Origin: HXMU1420-13 sp965601825
Lineage (GTDB): Bacteria > Bacteroidota > Rhodothermia > Balneolales > Balneolaceae
NCBI GenBank assembly: GCA_965601825.1
Contig: OZ271839.1
Coordinates: 2,170,001 to 2,234,000 of the forward strand
Direction: 5' to 3'
DNA: 64,000 nt
The position numbers and the translations under genes are program-made. Numbering within the stretch: position 1 is the first letter of the stretch; each line of letters starts with the position of its first letter. Below, one piece after another: positions 1 to 7,829 of this stretch. Below the pieces are notes generated by a model. That model was not told the DNA's origin, ran no database searches, and saw only the letters and a program-made list of their open reading frames with translations.

Positions 1-939
1 GAGCAAACTGGTGCACTTGAATACACTGTAATCGTAACTGCTCCTGCTAGTTCTGCTGCTCCAATGCAGTATATTGCACCATTTACCGGTGCTACAGTAG
101 GCGAATATTTCCGAGATACCGGCCGACATGCATTAGTAATCTATGATGATTTATCTAAGCAAGCTGTTGCATATCGCGAACTTTCGTTACTACTAAAGCG
201 TCCTCCGGGCCGTGAAGCTTATCCTGGTGATGTATTTTATCTCCACTCACGTTTATTAGAGCGTGCAGCTAAGATTATTGATGATGACGGAGTTGCTCAG
301 TCAATGAACAATATTCCTGAAGAATTAAAGCCACTAGTTAAAGGTGGTGGTTCTTTAACTGCACTTCCGGTTATCGAAACGCAAGCTGGTGATGTATCGG
401 CATATATTCCAACCAACGTAATTTCGATTACGGATGGTCAGATTTTCTTGGATACAGACTTATTCAACTCTGGTATTCGCCCGGCTATTGACGTAGGTAT
501 CTCAGTATCACGTGTAGGTGGTTCTGCACAGGTAAAATCAATGAAGAAATTATCCGGTACGTTGAAGCTTGATTTAGCTCAGTACCGTGAATTGGAAGCT
601 TTCGCGAAGTTTGGGTCTGATTTGGACCCTGCTACGCAAGCGCAGCTTCGTCGTGGTGAGCGTACTGCTGAGTTGTTAAAGCAAGATGTATATCAACCAC
701 TTCCGGTTGAGCAAGAAATTGTACTTCTAAAAGTTAACGACGCTGGTTTATTAGACAAATTACCAGTTGCTAGTATTAGCGAATTCCAAAATCAGTTCTT
801 AGAAACTGTGGGCGCAAAATTCTCAACTGAAATGAGTGATTTAGCAACTACCGGTATTCTCACAGATGAGTTTGGTGACAAGGTAATCGAAGCAGCTAAT
901 AACGTAATCGATCAATTAGTAGCAACTGAGGAAGCTTAA
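1..939 (+). CDS. atpA: F1Fo ATP synthase subunit alpha, C-terminal part (5' truncated by window)
   Basis: The reading frame is open from base 1, so the gene starts before the window; about 312 residues remain. The frame matches the second half of the alpha subunit: GALEYT, YIAPFTGATVGEYFRD, YDDLSKQAVAYRE, LLLKRPPGREAYPGDVFYLHSRLLERA, the ITDGQIFLD stretch and the RPAIDVGISVSRVGG stretch, followed by the helical C-terminal domain. It is part of the catalytic F1 head on the cytoplasmic face of the membrane. The gamma gene follows after 3 bases, as in normal ATP synthase operons. Identity is secure; only the N-terminal nucleotide-binding half is missing from view. Confidence 0.97.
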   Translation, partial: EQTGALEYTVIVTAPASSAAPMQYIAPFTGATVGEYFRDTGRHALVIYDDLSKQAVAYRELSLLLKRPPGREAYPGDVFYLHSRLLERAAKIIDDDGVAQSMNNIPEELKPLVKGGGSLTALPVIETQAGDVSAYIPTNVISITDGQIFLDTDLFNSGIRPAIDVGISVSRVGGSAQVKSMKKLSGTLKLDLAQYRELEAFAKFGSDLDPATQAQLRRGERTAELLKQDVYQPLPVEQEIVLLKVNDAGLLDKLPVASISEFQNQFLETVGAKFSTEMSDLATTGILTDEFGDKVIEAANNVIDQLVATEEA

Positions 940-942
940 TAC

Positions 943-1827
943 ATGGCTAATTTACGGGACATACGAAACAGAATAGGTTCTGTAAACAATACGCAGCAGA
1001 TCACTAAAGCTATGAAAATGGTGGCAGCTGCCAAGCTTCGTAAAGCACAGGAGCGTATGGTACAAACTCGACCATATGCTGCTAAGATTCAGGATGTAGT
1101 TGGCCGATTAGTTTCCGGAGCCGAAGAGTCAAACAAATTGATGCGTTCGGTTGACGATGTAGAAAATGTACTTTTAGTTATTGTTGGATCTGATCGCGGT
1201 TTGTGTGGCGGTTTCAATAATAACTTATTCAAAGAAATCGAAAAGTATATCGAGTTTGAACTGAATGAGTACAGAGAGGAAGGTACTCTAAATTTAATTA
1301 CCATTGGAAAGAAGGCTACTGCTCATTTTACAAAGAGAAAGTATAATGTGGTTACCTCATATCCTGGATTCTTTGATCATTTAGAATACGATGCAACTTC
1401 TGAAATAATGTCAACTGCTACAGAACATTTTGTAGCCGGAGATTATGATGAAGTTTATATCGCTTTCAATGAGTTTAAGTCCGTAATTGCTCAAAATCGT
1501 AAGATTGATAAGGTTTTACCGATTGATCCTGAGACTATTGCGGGTGATGATTCTAAGGAATCAATTGACTATATTTTCGAGCCTGATTCTTCAGAGATTT
1601 TAGATCAGCTTTTACCACTGCATTTAAATATGCAGTTATGGAAAGCAGTTCTTGAATCAAATGCTGCAGAACAGGGTGCTAGAATGTCGGCTATGGATAG
1701 TGCAACCGAGAACGCGAAAGAACTTGAACGCACACTTCGATTGAAGTACAACCAGGCTAGACAAAGTGCTATTACCACCGAGATTTCTGAGATTGTATCA
1801 GGAGCTCAAGCACTTTCTGGCGCATAG
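943..1827 (+). CDS. atpG: F1Fo ATP synthase subunit gamma
   Basis: A 294-residue protein of normal length for the gamma subunit, the rotating central stalk of F1. The N-terminal helix has the family pattern (DIRNRIGSVNNTQQITKAMKMVAAAKLRKAQ), the middle holds SDRGLCGGFN, and the C-terminal helix ends with the conserved ENAKELERTLRLKYNQARQ region. The ATG lies 3 bases after the atpA stop, so the two are co-transcribed. The beta and epsilon genes do not follow; a tRNA gene and a terminator do. This split arrangement is usual in Bacteroidota-like lineages, where atpD and atpC sit elsewhere. Confidence 0.97.
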   Translation: MANLRDIRNRIGSVNNTQQITKAMKMVAAAKLRKAQERMVQTRPYAAKIQDVVGRLVSGAEESNKLMRSVDDVENVLLVIVGSDRGLCGGFNNNLFKEIEKYIEFELNEYREEGTLNLITIGKKATAHFTKRKYNVVTSYPGFFDHLEYDATSEIMSTATEHFVAGDYDEVYIAFNEFKSVIAQNRKIDKVLPIDPETIAGDDSKESIDYIFEPDSSEILDQLLPLHLNMQLWKAVLESNAAEQGARMSAMDSATENAKELERTLRLKYNQARQSAITTEISEIVSGAQALSGA

Positions 1828-1835
1828 AACTTATT

Positions 1836-1920
1836 GGAGAGTTGGCAGAGTGGTCGAATGCGGCGGTCTTGAAAACCGTTGAGGTGCAAGCCTCCGGGGG
1901 TTCGAATCCCTCACTCTCCG
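1836..1920 (+). tRNA. tRNA-Ser (anticodon TGA)
   Basis: The 85-base sequence folds as a class II tRNA. The 7-bp acceptor stem GGAGAGT/ACTCTCC is perfect. The anticodon loop CTTGAAA puts TGA at 1870-1872, flanked by a 5-bp stem with one G-T pair. A long variable arm (GAGG/CCTC) identifies serine. The T arm has the TTCGAAT loop. The 3' CCA is not encoded. It lies 8 bases after atpG and is followed at once by a strong terminator, so it may be read from the ATP synthase promoter. Confidence 0.97.
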
Positions 1921-1924
1921 CATT

Positions 1925-1955
1925 GAAATAGCCCCATTTGGGGCTATTTCTGTTT
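1925..1955 (+). terminator. Intrinsic terminator after tRNA-Ser
   Basis: A perfect 11-bp inverted repeat (GAAATAGCCCC / GGGGCTATTTC) with a 4-base ATTT loop starts 5 bases after the tRNA and is followed by TGTTT. The poly-T tail is short but the stem is strong. It ends the atpA-atpG-tRNA unit. Confidence 0.85.
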
Positions 1956-2009
1956 AAATAAACAGAATATTCTTACGTTGTATCCTCTGAATATATCTAG
2001 AGTAAACAT

Positions 2010-3386
2010 ATGCGCATATTATTAATACTGGCTTTTTTCTTTTTCTTTAGTTCAAAGAGTTTTGGTCAGGACACTCTCAGTATCGGGGTTGATGAGTTTT
2101 TAAGGATAGCATTAGAGAATGCAGGACAACTAAAAGTTGCTAATAACGATATCAGACTTGCTGAAAATAGAAGGCAACAAGCCGTCGATCAAAGATTTCT
2201 ACCCAGCTTAAATTTTCGATCAGAACATGCATTGGTTCCGGGTGTTTCTTCGCCAAATGGACGCCCTGAAGAAAGTATTTATTTAGATCCTGATGCAATC
2301 AATGACTGGTCGAAGGTAGGAGTTTTTAATCGTTTAAGAATTTCAGGTGTTCAGCCTGTATTTACATGGGGAGCTGTTGGAAAAGCTGTTTCTGCAGCTG
2401 AATTAGGAATTAAAGCTGTTCAACAACAATTTGATGCCACCAGAAATGAAGTTGAGCTGATTCTAAGTGAACTTTATTATGGATATGTACTCGCATTAGA
2501 AATTGAGCGTCTGTTGAGAGATGCTGAAGATAAAATGGGTGAGATTGAACGAGCAATGGAGAAGCAGGAAGAAGAAAATCCTGCTGAGCTAGATGAATCA
2601 GATGTTTTTAAGTTTGAAGTATTTAAAGCACAGTTTGGTATACAACGAGAAGAAGTAGCTCGTAATCTTGAATTTGTTAAACAATCATGGAATTACGCTC
2701 TTCGAAATGCAGATGGTGATATATATGAACCTGAGGTTAGGTTTCTAGATCCAAACTATGAGAATCTTTCTGAAATTGACTTCTATCAAAATTCAGCGAT
2801 GAATAATCGTGCTGAATTACGAGCATTTGAATACGGAAGAGACGCACTTGATACCTATATAAGTGCTTTACGTGCTCAAAATTTGCCCGGACTTTATTTC
2901 GGTTTCACAACAACATTTGCAAGTACACCAATTAGACCAAGACAACCGAATCCTTTTATTAGAACGCCTGAAAATACATTTAATACTTCCGTTGGTTTAA
3001 CTATCAGGCAAAATCTGAACTTCTTTCAAGCTAAGACTTCATTAGAACGTAGTCGTTTGGAAGTGAAAAAACTTGAATTTCAGGAATTGGCCGCTCGTGA
3101 TGGGATCATGATAGAATTGAATGATTCTTACAGAATCGCAGCAATTGCTAAGGCTAAAGTTGACCGTACTCAAGAAGCATTAAAAATTGCGAAAGAATGG
3201 TTACGTTCCGAACAATTAGATTATGATCTTGGTTTTGGTGAATCCAAAGACTTGATTGATGCTGTTCGACAGGAATTAGAATTACGTTTGGAAGAAAAGC
3301 AGAGTATCTTTGAATATAATGCAGCAATGGCCAAACTTAATAAAACAGCAGGTCTTCCGTTATCCCATCAATCAATGGAGAATTAA
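2010..3386 (+). CDS. TolC-family outer membrane efflux protein
   Basis: A 458-residue protein with a clear signal peptide (residues 1-20: short basic start, long Leu/Phe stretch, cleavage after SFGQ). The rest is largely helical with heptad-like patterns and the two-fold repeat expected of TolC/OEP proteins. Family-like segments include LRISGVQPVFTWGAVGKAV in the first half and NTSVGLTIRQNLNFFQAKTSLERSRLEVKKLEFQELAAR in the second. It would form the outer-membrane exit duct for an RND, ABC or MFS pump. The next gene is a MlaC-like periplasmic protein 12 bases away. An MMPL/RND exporter at 13255-15759 could be a partner, but that is inference. The substrate cannot be told. Confidence 0.85.
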   Translation: MRILLILAFFFFFSSKSFGQDTLSIGVDEFLRIALENAGQLKVANNDIRLAENRRQQAVDQRFLPSLNFRSEHALVPGVSSPNGRPEESIYLDPDAINDWSKVGVFNRLRISGVQPVFTWGAVGKAVSAAELGIKAVQQQFDATRNEVELILSELYYGYVLALEIERLLRDAEDKMGEIERAMEKQEEENPAELDESDVFKFEVFKAQFGIQREEVARNLEFVKQSWNYALRNADGDIYEPEVRFLDPNYENLSEIDFYQNSAMNNRAELRAFEYGRDALDTYISALRAQNLPGLYFGFTTTFASTPIRPRQPNPFIRTPENTFNTSVGLTIRQNLNFFQAKTSLERSRLEVKKLEFQELAARDGIMIELNDSYRIAAIAKAKVDRTQEALKIAKEWLRSEQLDYDLGFGESKDLIDAVRQELELRLEEKQSIFEYNAAMAKLNKTAGLPLSHQSMEN

Positions 3387-3398
3387 TTAAGAGGATTT

Positions 3399-3989
3399 AT
3401 GAGAATTATTAAGACATTCGTTTTTCTACTGTTTATCGCTTTGTTTACTGGTGATGTATTTGCTCAACAAAGTGCAGATTCCATTAGAATGATGTTGGAA
3501 GAACGGGATGAGGAAATCAAATCAATACTTGGTCCGGAAGGAAGTGAATATTCTGACGATCAGCGAGAAACTTTGAAAGCAATTATTAATGGGGTTATTG
3601 ATTTTGAAGCAATGTCTAAAACGGCCTTAGAAGATACCTTTGAGTCGATAACAGAGGAAAGTCGTACAGAATTTGTTGATTTATTTTCTACCATTATAAG
3701 GGATAATTCACTTACCAAGCTTGAGATATACAGAGCTACTGTTACTTACAATGATATTACTATTGAAGGTGACGAAGCATTGGTTCAAACCATGGCTGAA
3801 TTAGATGAAGTCAGAACACCGGTTGATTATAGAATGGTTTGGAAAAGCGGTGAATGGGTAATCACAGATATGAGCATTGATGATGTTTATACTGCAGAAT
3901 CATATAATAGACAGTTCCAGCGAATCATTGCTCGACGTGGTTTTGATGCTCTAATGGAAAGCTTGCGTAGAAGAGCAGCTCGAAGCTGA
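3399..3989 (+). CDS. MlaC/Ttg2D-like periplasmic phospholipid-binding protein
   Basis: A 196-residue protein with a signal peptide (residues 1-22, ending DVFAQ). The body follows the MlaC/toluene-tolerance pattern: an N-terminal helical part, GVIDFEAMSKTALEDTFESITEESRTEFVDLFSTIIRDN, then a beta-rich part with DYRMVWKSGEWVITDMSIDDVY and a C-terminal RQFQRIIARRGFDALMESLRRR helix. MlaC proteins shuttle phospholipids across the periplasm. The start is supported by an AGAGGA Shine-Dalgarno-like sequence just upstream. It is 12 bases after the TolC-like gene. The usual MlaE, MlaF and MlaD genes are not nearby, so its partner is unknown. Confidence 0.85.
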   Translation: MRIIKTFVFLLFIALFTGDVFAQQSADSIRMMLEERDEEIKSILGPEGSEYSDDQRETLKAIINGVIDFEAMSKTALEDTFESITEESRTEFVDLFSTIIRDNSLTKLEIYRATVTYNDITIEGDEALVQTMAELDEVRTPVDYRMVWKSGEWVITDMSIDDVYTAESYNRQFQRIIARRGFDALMESLRRRAARS

Positions 3990-4005
3990 TAGCTCATTTT
4001 TCCAA

Positions 4006-5148
4006 ATGAAGATTGCGTTTATTTCAGATCAGTTTTTTCCAAGAACATCTGCTGATTCTGAACAAATTATTTCTTCATTATCAGCATTAGGAAAAATTTC
4101 AGAGGTTACTCTTTTTACTGCCTCTTACCGATCGAATGAAACATCGAAAAAGAACTTAGAGGACTATTATCAGAAAGAAGTTACGTTTGGTCTACAATTT
4201 ATATACCACGCATTTAAGAATATTCGTGGAATTGAAAAAATCAGCTATGCTATAAGAATTGGCAGTCAACTAAAGAACGCTGATTTTGATTTAGCTTACA
4301 CAAGGAATATCCCGGTACTCTTAGCTATTCTTCTATTTACAAAACTACCAGTAGTATTCGAGTCTTATAGACCCTGGCCAAGTCGAAATTTGTTATCCAG
4401 AAAGCTATTCAAATCACTTTCTACTAAAAAAAGATTACTTGGAGTTGTATTGCATTCAAAATATGCCGGTAAGAGTTTTAAAGATGTTGGTTTCACCCAA
4501 GAGAAATTAATGGTTGCTCATAATTCTTTTTCAATGGATGATTATGAGGTTATCCCAAAAAAAGAAATCTTGAATAAGCATAAAATCCCAACGGATAAAA
4601 AGATTATCGCATATTCAGGTCGCGTTCGAGTAAATAAAGGAGTAGATCGAATATTTAAGTTAGCTGAAGAATTTAAAGATGCTGCTTTTTTAATCATCGG
4701 ATCAGAAGGAGAGGGAGAAATCGAAAATCGAGCTAAGGTTTATGATAATATTCACATTATAAAATGGATTCCAAAGCAAGAAGTCTATTCTCTATTAATA
4801 GCTTCTGATATTCTTTATATCCCACCAACAAGTATTGCACGAGATAAAGCAAAAAACACGGTATTACCCCTTAAAACTTTCTTGTATAAAGCATCAGGTA
4901 AGGCAATTCTGGCGCCAAACTTGGATGACATTAAAGAGATCCTAACTCACAAGGAAAATGCTTTTCTGGTTGACCCTGATAATGATGAAAAAGAAATTGA
5001 AGCTGTGAAATCGCTACTGAGTGATGCAGAATTAAGGATAAGAATCGGTGATAGGGCAAAAGAAGAAATGAAATTGCTAACATGGGAAAAAAGAGCAGAA
5101 AAAATTCTTAAATTCGCAGACGAAAGGCTTAAAACAGTAAACGGCTGA
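4006..5148 (+). CDS. Glycosyltransferase family 4 (GT-B fold)
   Basis: A 380-residue GT-B protein. The N-terminal Rossmann half begins MKIAFISDQFFPRTSADSEQ, the usual donor-independent start of GT4 enzymes. The C-terminal donor-binding half begins near residue 195 with KKIIAYSGRVRVNKGVDRIF and contains IIGSEGEGE, IKWIPKQEVYSLLIASDILYIPP and a late KTFLYKASGKAILAPN segment. It likely adds a sugar from a nucleotide-sugar to a lipid-linked or surface glycan in the cytoplasm. It starts the run of glycan genes that continues to 11849. The donor and acceptor cannot be inferred. Confidence 0.85.
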   Translation: MKIAFISDQFFPRTSADSEQIISSLSALGKISEVTLFTASYRSNETSKKNLEDYYQKEVTFGLQFIYHAFKNIRGIEKISYAIRIGSQLKNADFDLAYTRNIPVLLAILLFTKLPVVFESYRPWPSRNLLSRKLFKSLSTKKRLLGVVLHSKYAGKSFKDVGFTQEKLMVAHNSFSMDDYEVIPKKEILNKHKIPTDKKIIAYSGRVRVNKGVDRIFKLAEEFKDAAFLIIGSEGEGEIENRAKVYDNIHIIKWIPKQEVYSLLIASDILYIPPTSIARDKAKNTVLPLKTFLYKASGKAILAPNLDDIKEILTHKENAFLVDPDNDEKEIEAVKSLLSDAELRIRIGDRAKEEMKLLTWEKRAEKILKFADERLKTVNG

Positions 5149-5205
5149 TACTAGAATTAACAACCAATAGAATACTCTTAGGGATTAGATTTATCCGCTT
5201 TTAAT

Positions 5206-6378
5206 ATGAAAATTCTCATTTATGCTACAACTTTAGGAGCGGATCTTCTCAGTTTAACGCGATATCTACAAGATAAAGAAGGTGTAGAAGTAAAAGTTTT
5301 AATGAAGGATGCTGAAAAATTTAAAAAAGAAGGCATCTACGATTTTTGGAATCTGAAAGTCGACCTTTTTGAATCGAATAAACTAAATATTGTTAAAGGT
5401 ATAAATGGGTTTAGTCCTGATGTAACCATAATGGATAACAATATTCCTCTCAGAGCTTTAAGTTCAAAAGCATTGGTTCTTTGGCATGGTTACGGTTGGA
5501 AAGGCCCAAATGATGAAGAAGAATTCAAATGGATTCATCGAAATATTCGGATTAGCTGGGGAGACATGAAGATCTCAAATTCGAATATTAAGTGGCAATG
5601 TTTTGGGGAAGGGGATTTTAAGCATCGATCAACTATTAGTGGCTTTCATCCTGATAACTGTTTAGTTCTAGGCTCCGCCAGTCACGATTACTTGCGAAAA
5701 GAAGTATCAAAAGAAGAATTACAGAAATACTATCCATTCGATATTGTGAATAAGCAAACTGTTTTAATTGCTCCAACCTGGCATTATGGTGAAGTGTTTG
5801 CTCATTGGGGTGATGACGACACTTTATTCAATAAAATGTTGATGAATCTTCAAGAACGTGATATCAATGTAATTTTGAGATTGCACGATTCGTATCGATT
5901 TGATCATCACTATGTAGAATTCCTTCAAAACCTTGAAGTAAAGTATCCGAATGTAATGTTGAAGTTCAAAGATGTTAACCCGGATAACTTCCTTGATCTT
6001 CAAGTTTCTGATGTATTGGTTACCAATTTTAGTAGTATTGCCAATCTATTTTATGCAACAGGTCGACCTACCATTCACATTTATCCTGTGAAGAGTGAAG
6101 ATGAATCTTTCATGTGGAAAAAGAAGACTATTATTGGGATCAGGAAAAAGAAAGTCGACTCAGTGAAATTTATCTGGAAATATCCTCCTAAAGATAATGG
6201 TGGTTTTCTTGCTATGAACTTTGACGAAATGATGGATCAGATTAATGAGGGTTTAGATAATCCACATTCCTGTAAAGCAAAATCAGAAGAGTATCTAAAA
6301 AACCATATGCTCGGCGCTGATGGTAAGAATTGTGATCGTATCTGGAATGCTCTGGTTGAACTAGTTGGGCATGATTAA
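5206..6378 (+). CDS. CDP-glycerol glycerophosphotransferase-like enzyme (TagB/TagF fold)
   Basis: A 390-residue protein that looks like the GT-B catalytic domain of teichoic-acid polymerases. Evidence: the early LWHGYGWKG motif, LIAPTWHYGE (the PTWR-like site), VILRLHDSYRFDHH in the position of the RxHP-type motif, and DVLVTNFSSIANLFYATGRPTIHIYP, the typical DVLVTDYSS-DF-GRP block. Known relatives move polyol phosphate from CDP-glycerol or CDP-ribitol to a growing chain. True teichoic acids are not expected in this Gram-negative-type genome, so a phosphodiester-linked surface glycan is more likely. A CDP-alcohol synthesis module (9785-11849) lies close by. The 3' end overlaps the flippase gene on the other strand by 4 bases. 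Confidence 0.7.
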   Translation: MKILIYATTLGADLLSLTRYLQDKEGVEVKVLMKDAEKFKKEGIYDFWNLKVDLFESNKLNIVKGINGFSPDVTIMDNNIPLRALSSKALVLWHGYGWKGPNDEEEFKWIHRNIRISWGDMKISNSNIKWQCFGEGDFKHRSTISGFHPDNCLVLGSASHDYLRKEVSKEELQKYYPFDIVNKQTVLIAPTWHYGEVFAHWGDDDTLFNKMLMNLQERDINVILRLHDSYRFDHHYVEFLQNLEVKYPNVMLKFKDVNPDNFLDLQVSDVLVTNFSSIANLFYATGRPTIHIYPVKSEDESFMWKKKTIIGIRKKKVDSVKFIWKYPPKDNGGFLAMNFDEMMDQINEGLDNPHSCKAKSEEYLKNHMLGADGKNCDRIWNALVELVGHD

Positions 6379-7829
6379 CCTTTTGCTCTTCCTCTGAGAA
6401 CATAAATGGTTTCTTTCTCTTTGTAATAGATGATTGAAATCCCGGTGGCTAAGATTATTGGTATACCTACAATAGGGATTACAATCGAATTGGCACCAAC
6501 TAGTTGAATCAATCCCCATTTTAGTCCATATCCGAGTCCAAATAAAGTAGGAAGTAGCCAAAAGCCTGAGAATGCTTTTTTCAAGAACTCAAACAAACTG
6601 ACCTCGAGAATTCTACTTCCGAAATAAAACAATAGGGAAACAACAATTGGATAGCCAATCACCCAAGCCCAGCCTACTCCAAGCAAACTAAATTGAGCCC
6701 CAATTAAAAAGGCTAGAGGCATCAGGATTGCATTTGACAATGAGTAATAGAAATTCAGCTTAGCCTTTCCAACAGCATTAAGTAGTTGTGGTATCAGAGG
6801 AGAAACAGTTCTTAGAATAGATGCTGCCACCATCAACTGAATTAGTGGAACAGCATCTAGCCATTCATCGAAGTTGATGAGTACTAGTATATCTTCAATA
6901 AAAAGTGCAATGAGAATCAGAACAATACTATTTAGTTGAAGACTGCCCCTAGAAAGTGTAAAGAAATACTTTCGAAGCCTTTCAACTTCTGTTTGTAATC
7001 TGGAGAAAGCAGGGTAGGCGACTTCATTTAAATTACTGGTGAGTAATTTAACCGTGTCTGTAACTACACGGTAAGCCAATGAATAAATACCGACTGCAGT
7101 GCTTCCGAATATCTTTCCAACAATTAGATAATCAGCATTAGAATAGAGATTGTATAATAATCTTGAACCGGTTGCGTACAATCCGAATTCAACCCGAGGT
7201 TTTATCTCTTTCCAATCAAATTCAAATTTTGGCCAGTATGGGAAGAAAAATTGGGCTAAGAGTAACTGACCAAATCTATTCGCAACCTCGGCTAAAATGA
7301 TACTCCATGCACCGAAACCATAAAACGCTAAAACAACCATAAAGATAGAAGAAGATAAAAGAGCTAAGTTGTCTATAATCGCGATTTCTTTGAATTTCAA
7401 ATCACGCTTCAACATATTTCTTGGAATGAAATACAGCGTGAAAATGACAACAATGCTGCCGTGGACACGAATTAAGTCGGTCAACATTTCTTCATTGTAA
7501 AAAATGGCTCCGAGTGGTGCTCCGAAATAAATAACAGCGTATATCAAACCCGTTAATGCAGCAGAAATCCAAAATAAACTACTTTTTTCTCTACTGGAAA
7601 GCTTCTCTGCCTGAACTATTGCTACGCCAAGACCTAATTCAGTAACAGCCTGAATAATTGCAAAGATCGCAATTACAATACTTGCAATACCAAATGCATC
7701 CGGCGAAATCAGTTTTAATACTACAAATAGACCAACTACATTTATTACTCTACTAATCGTATTTCCAATTCCGGAATAGAGGAATGACCGAATGACGCGT
7801 GTTGAAAATGATGGTTCTTTACTAGTCAT
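6375..7829 (-). CDS. Wzx-like polysaccharide flippase (MOP superfamily)
   Basis: A 484-residue, almost entirely hydrophobic protein with many membrane spans. The N-terminus (TRVIRSFLYSGIGNTISRVINVVGLFVVLKLISPDAFGIASI) is typical of the polysaccharide biosynthesis protein/lipopolysaccharide exporter branch of the MOP superfamily, as are AELGLGVAIVQ-like and NLNEVAYPAFSRLQ segments. It likely flips a lipid-linked oligosaccharide across the inner membrane. It overlaps the upstream asparagine-synthase-like gene by 8 bases, showing coupled translation, and meets the CDP-glycerol-transferase-like gene tail to tail. Substrate unknown. Confidence 0.87.
   Translation of the reverse strand: MTSKEPSFSTRVIRSFLYSGIGNTISRVINVVGLFVVLKLISPDAFGIASIVIAIFAIIQAVTELGLGVAIVQAEKLSSREKSSLFWISAALTGLIYAVIYFGAPLGAIFYNEEMLTDLIRVHGSIVVIFTLYFIPRNMLKRDLKFKEIAIIDNLALLSSSIFMVVLAFYGFGAWSIILAEVANRFGQLLLAQFFFPYWPKFEFDWKEIKPRVEFGLYATGSRLLYNLYSNADYLIVGKIFGSTAVGIYSLAYRVVTDTVKLLTSNLNEVAYPAFSRLQTEVERLRKYFFTLSRGSLQLNSIVLILIALFIEDILVLINFDEWLDAVPLIQLMVAASILRTVSPLIPQLLNAVGKAKLNFYYSLSNAILMPLAFLIGAQFSLLGVGWAWVIGYPIVVSLLFYFGSRILEVSLFEFLKKAFSGFWLLPTLFGLGYGLKWGLIQLVGANSIVIPIVGIPIILATGISIIYYKEKETIYVLRGRAKG

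Noticed and set aside
6361..6561. 66-residue minus-strand frame over the end of the CDP-glycerol-transferase-like gene
   Set aside because: It overlaps the flippase gene in another frame and shows no family pattern.
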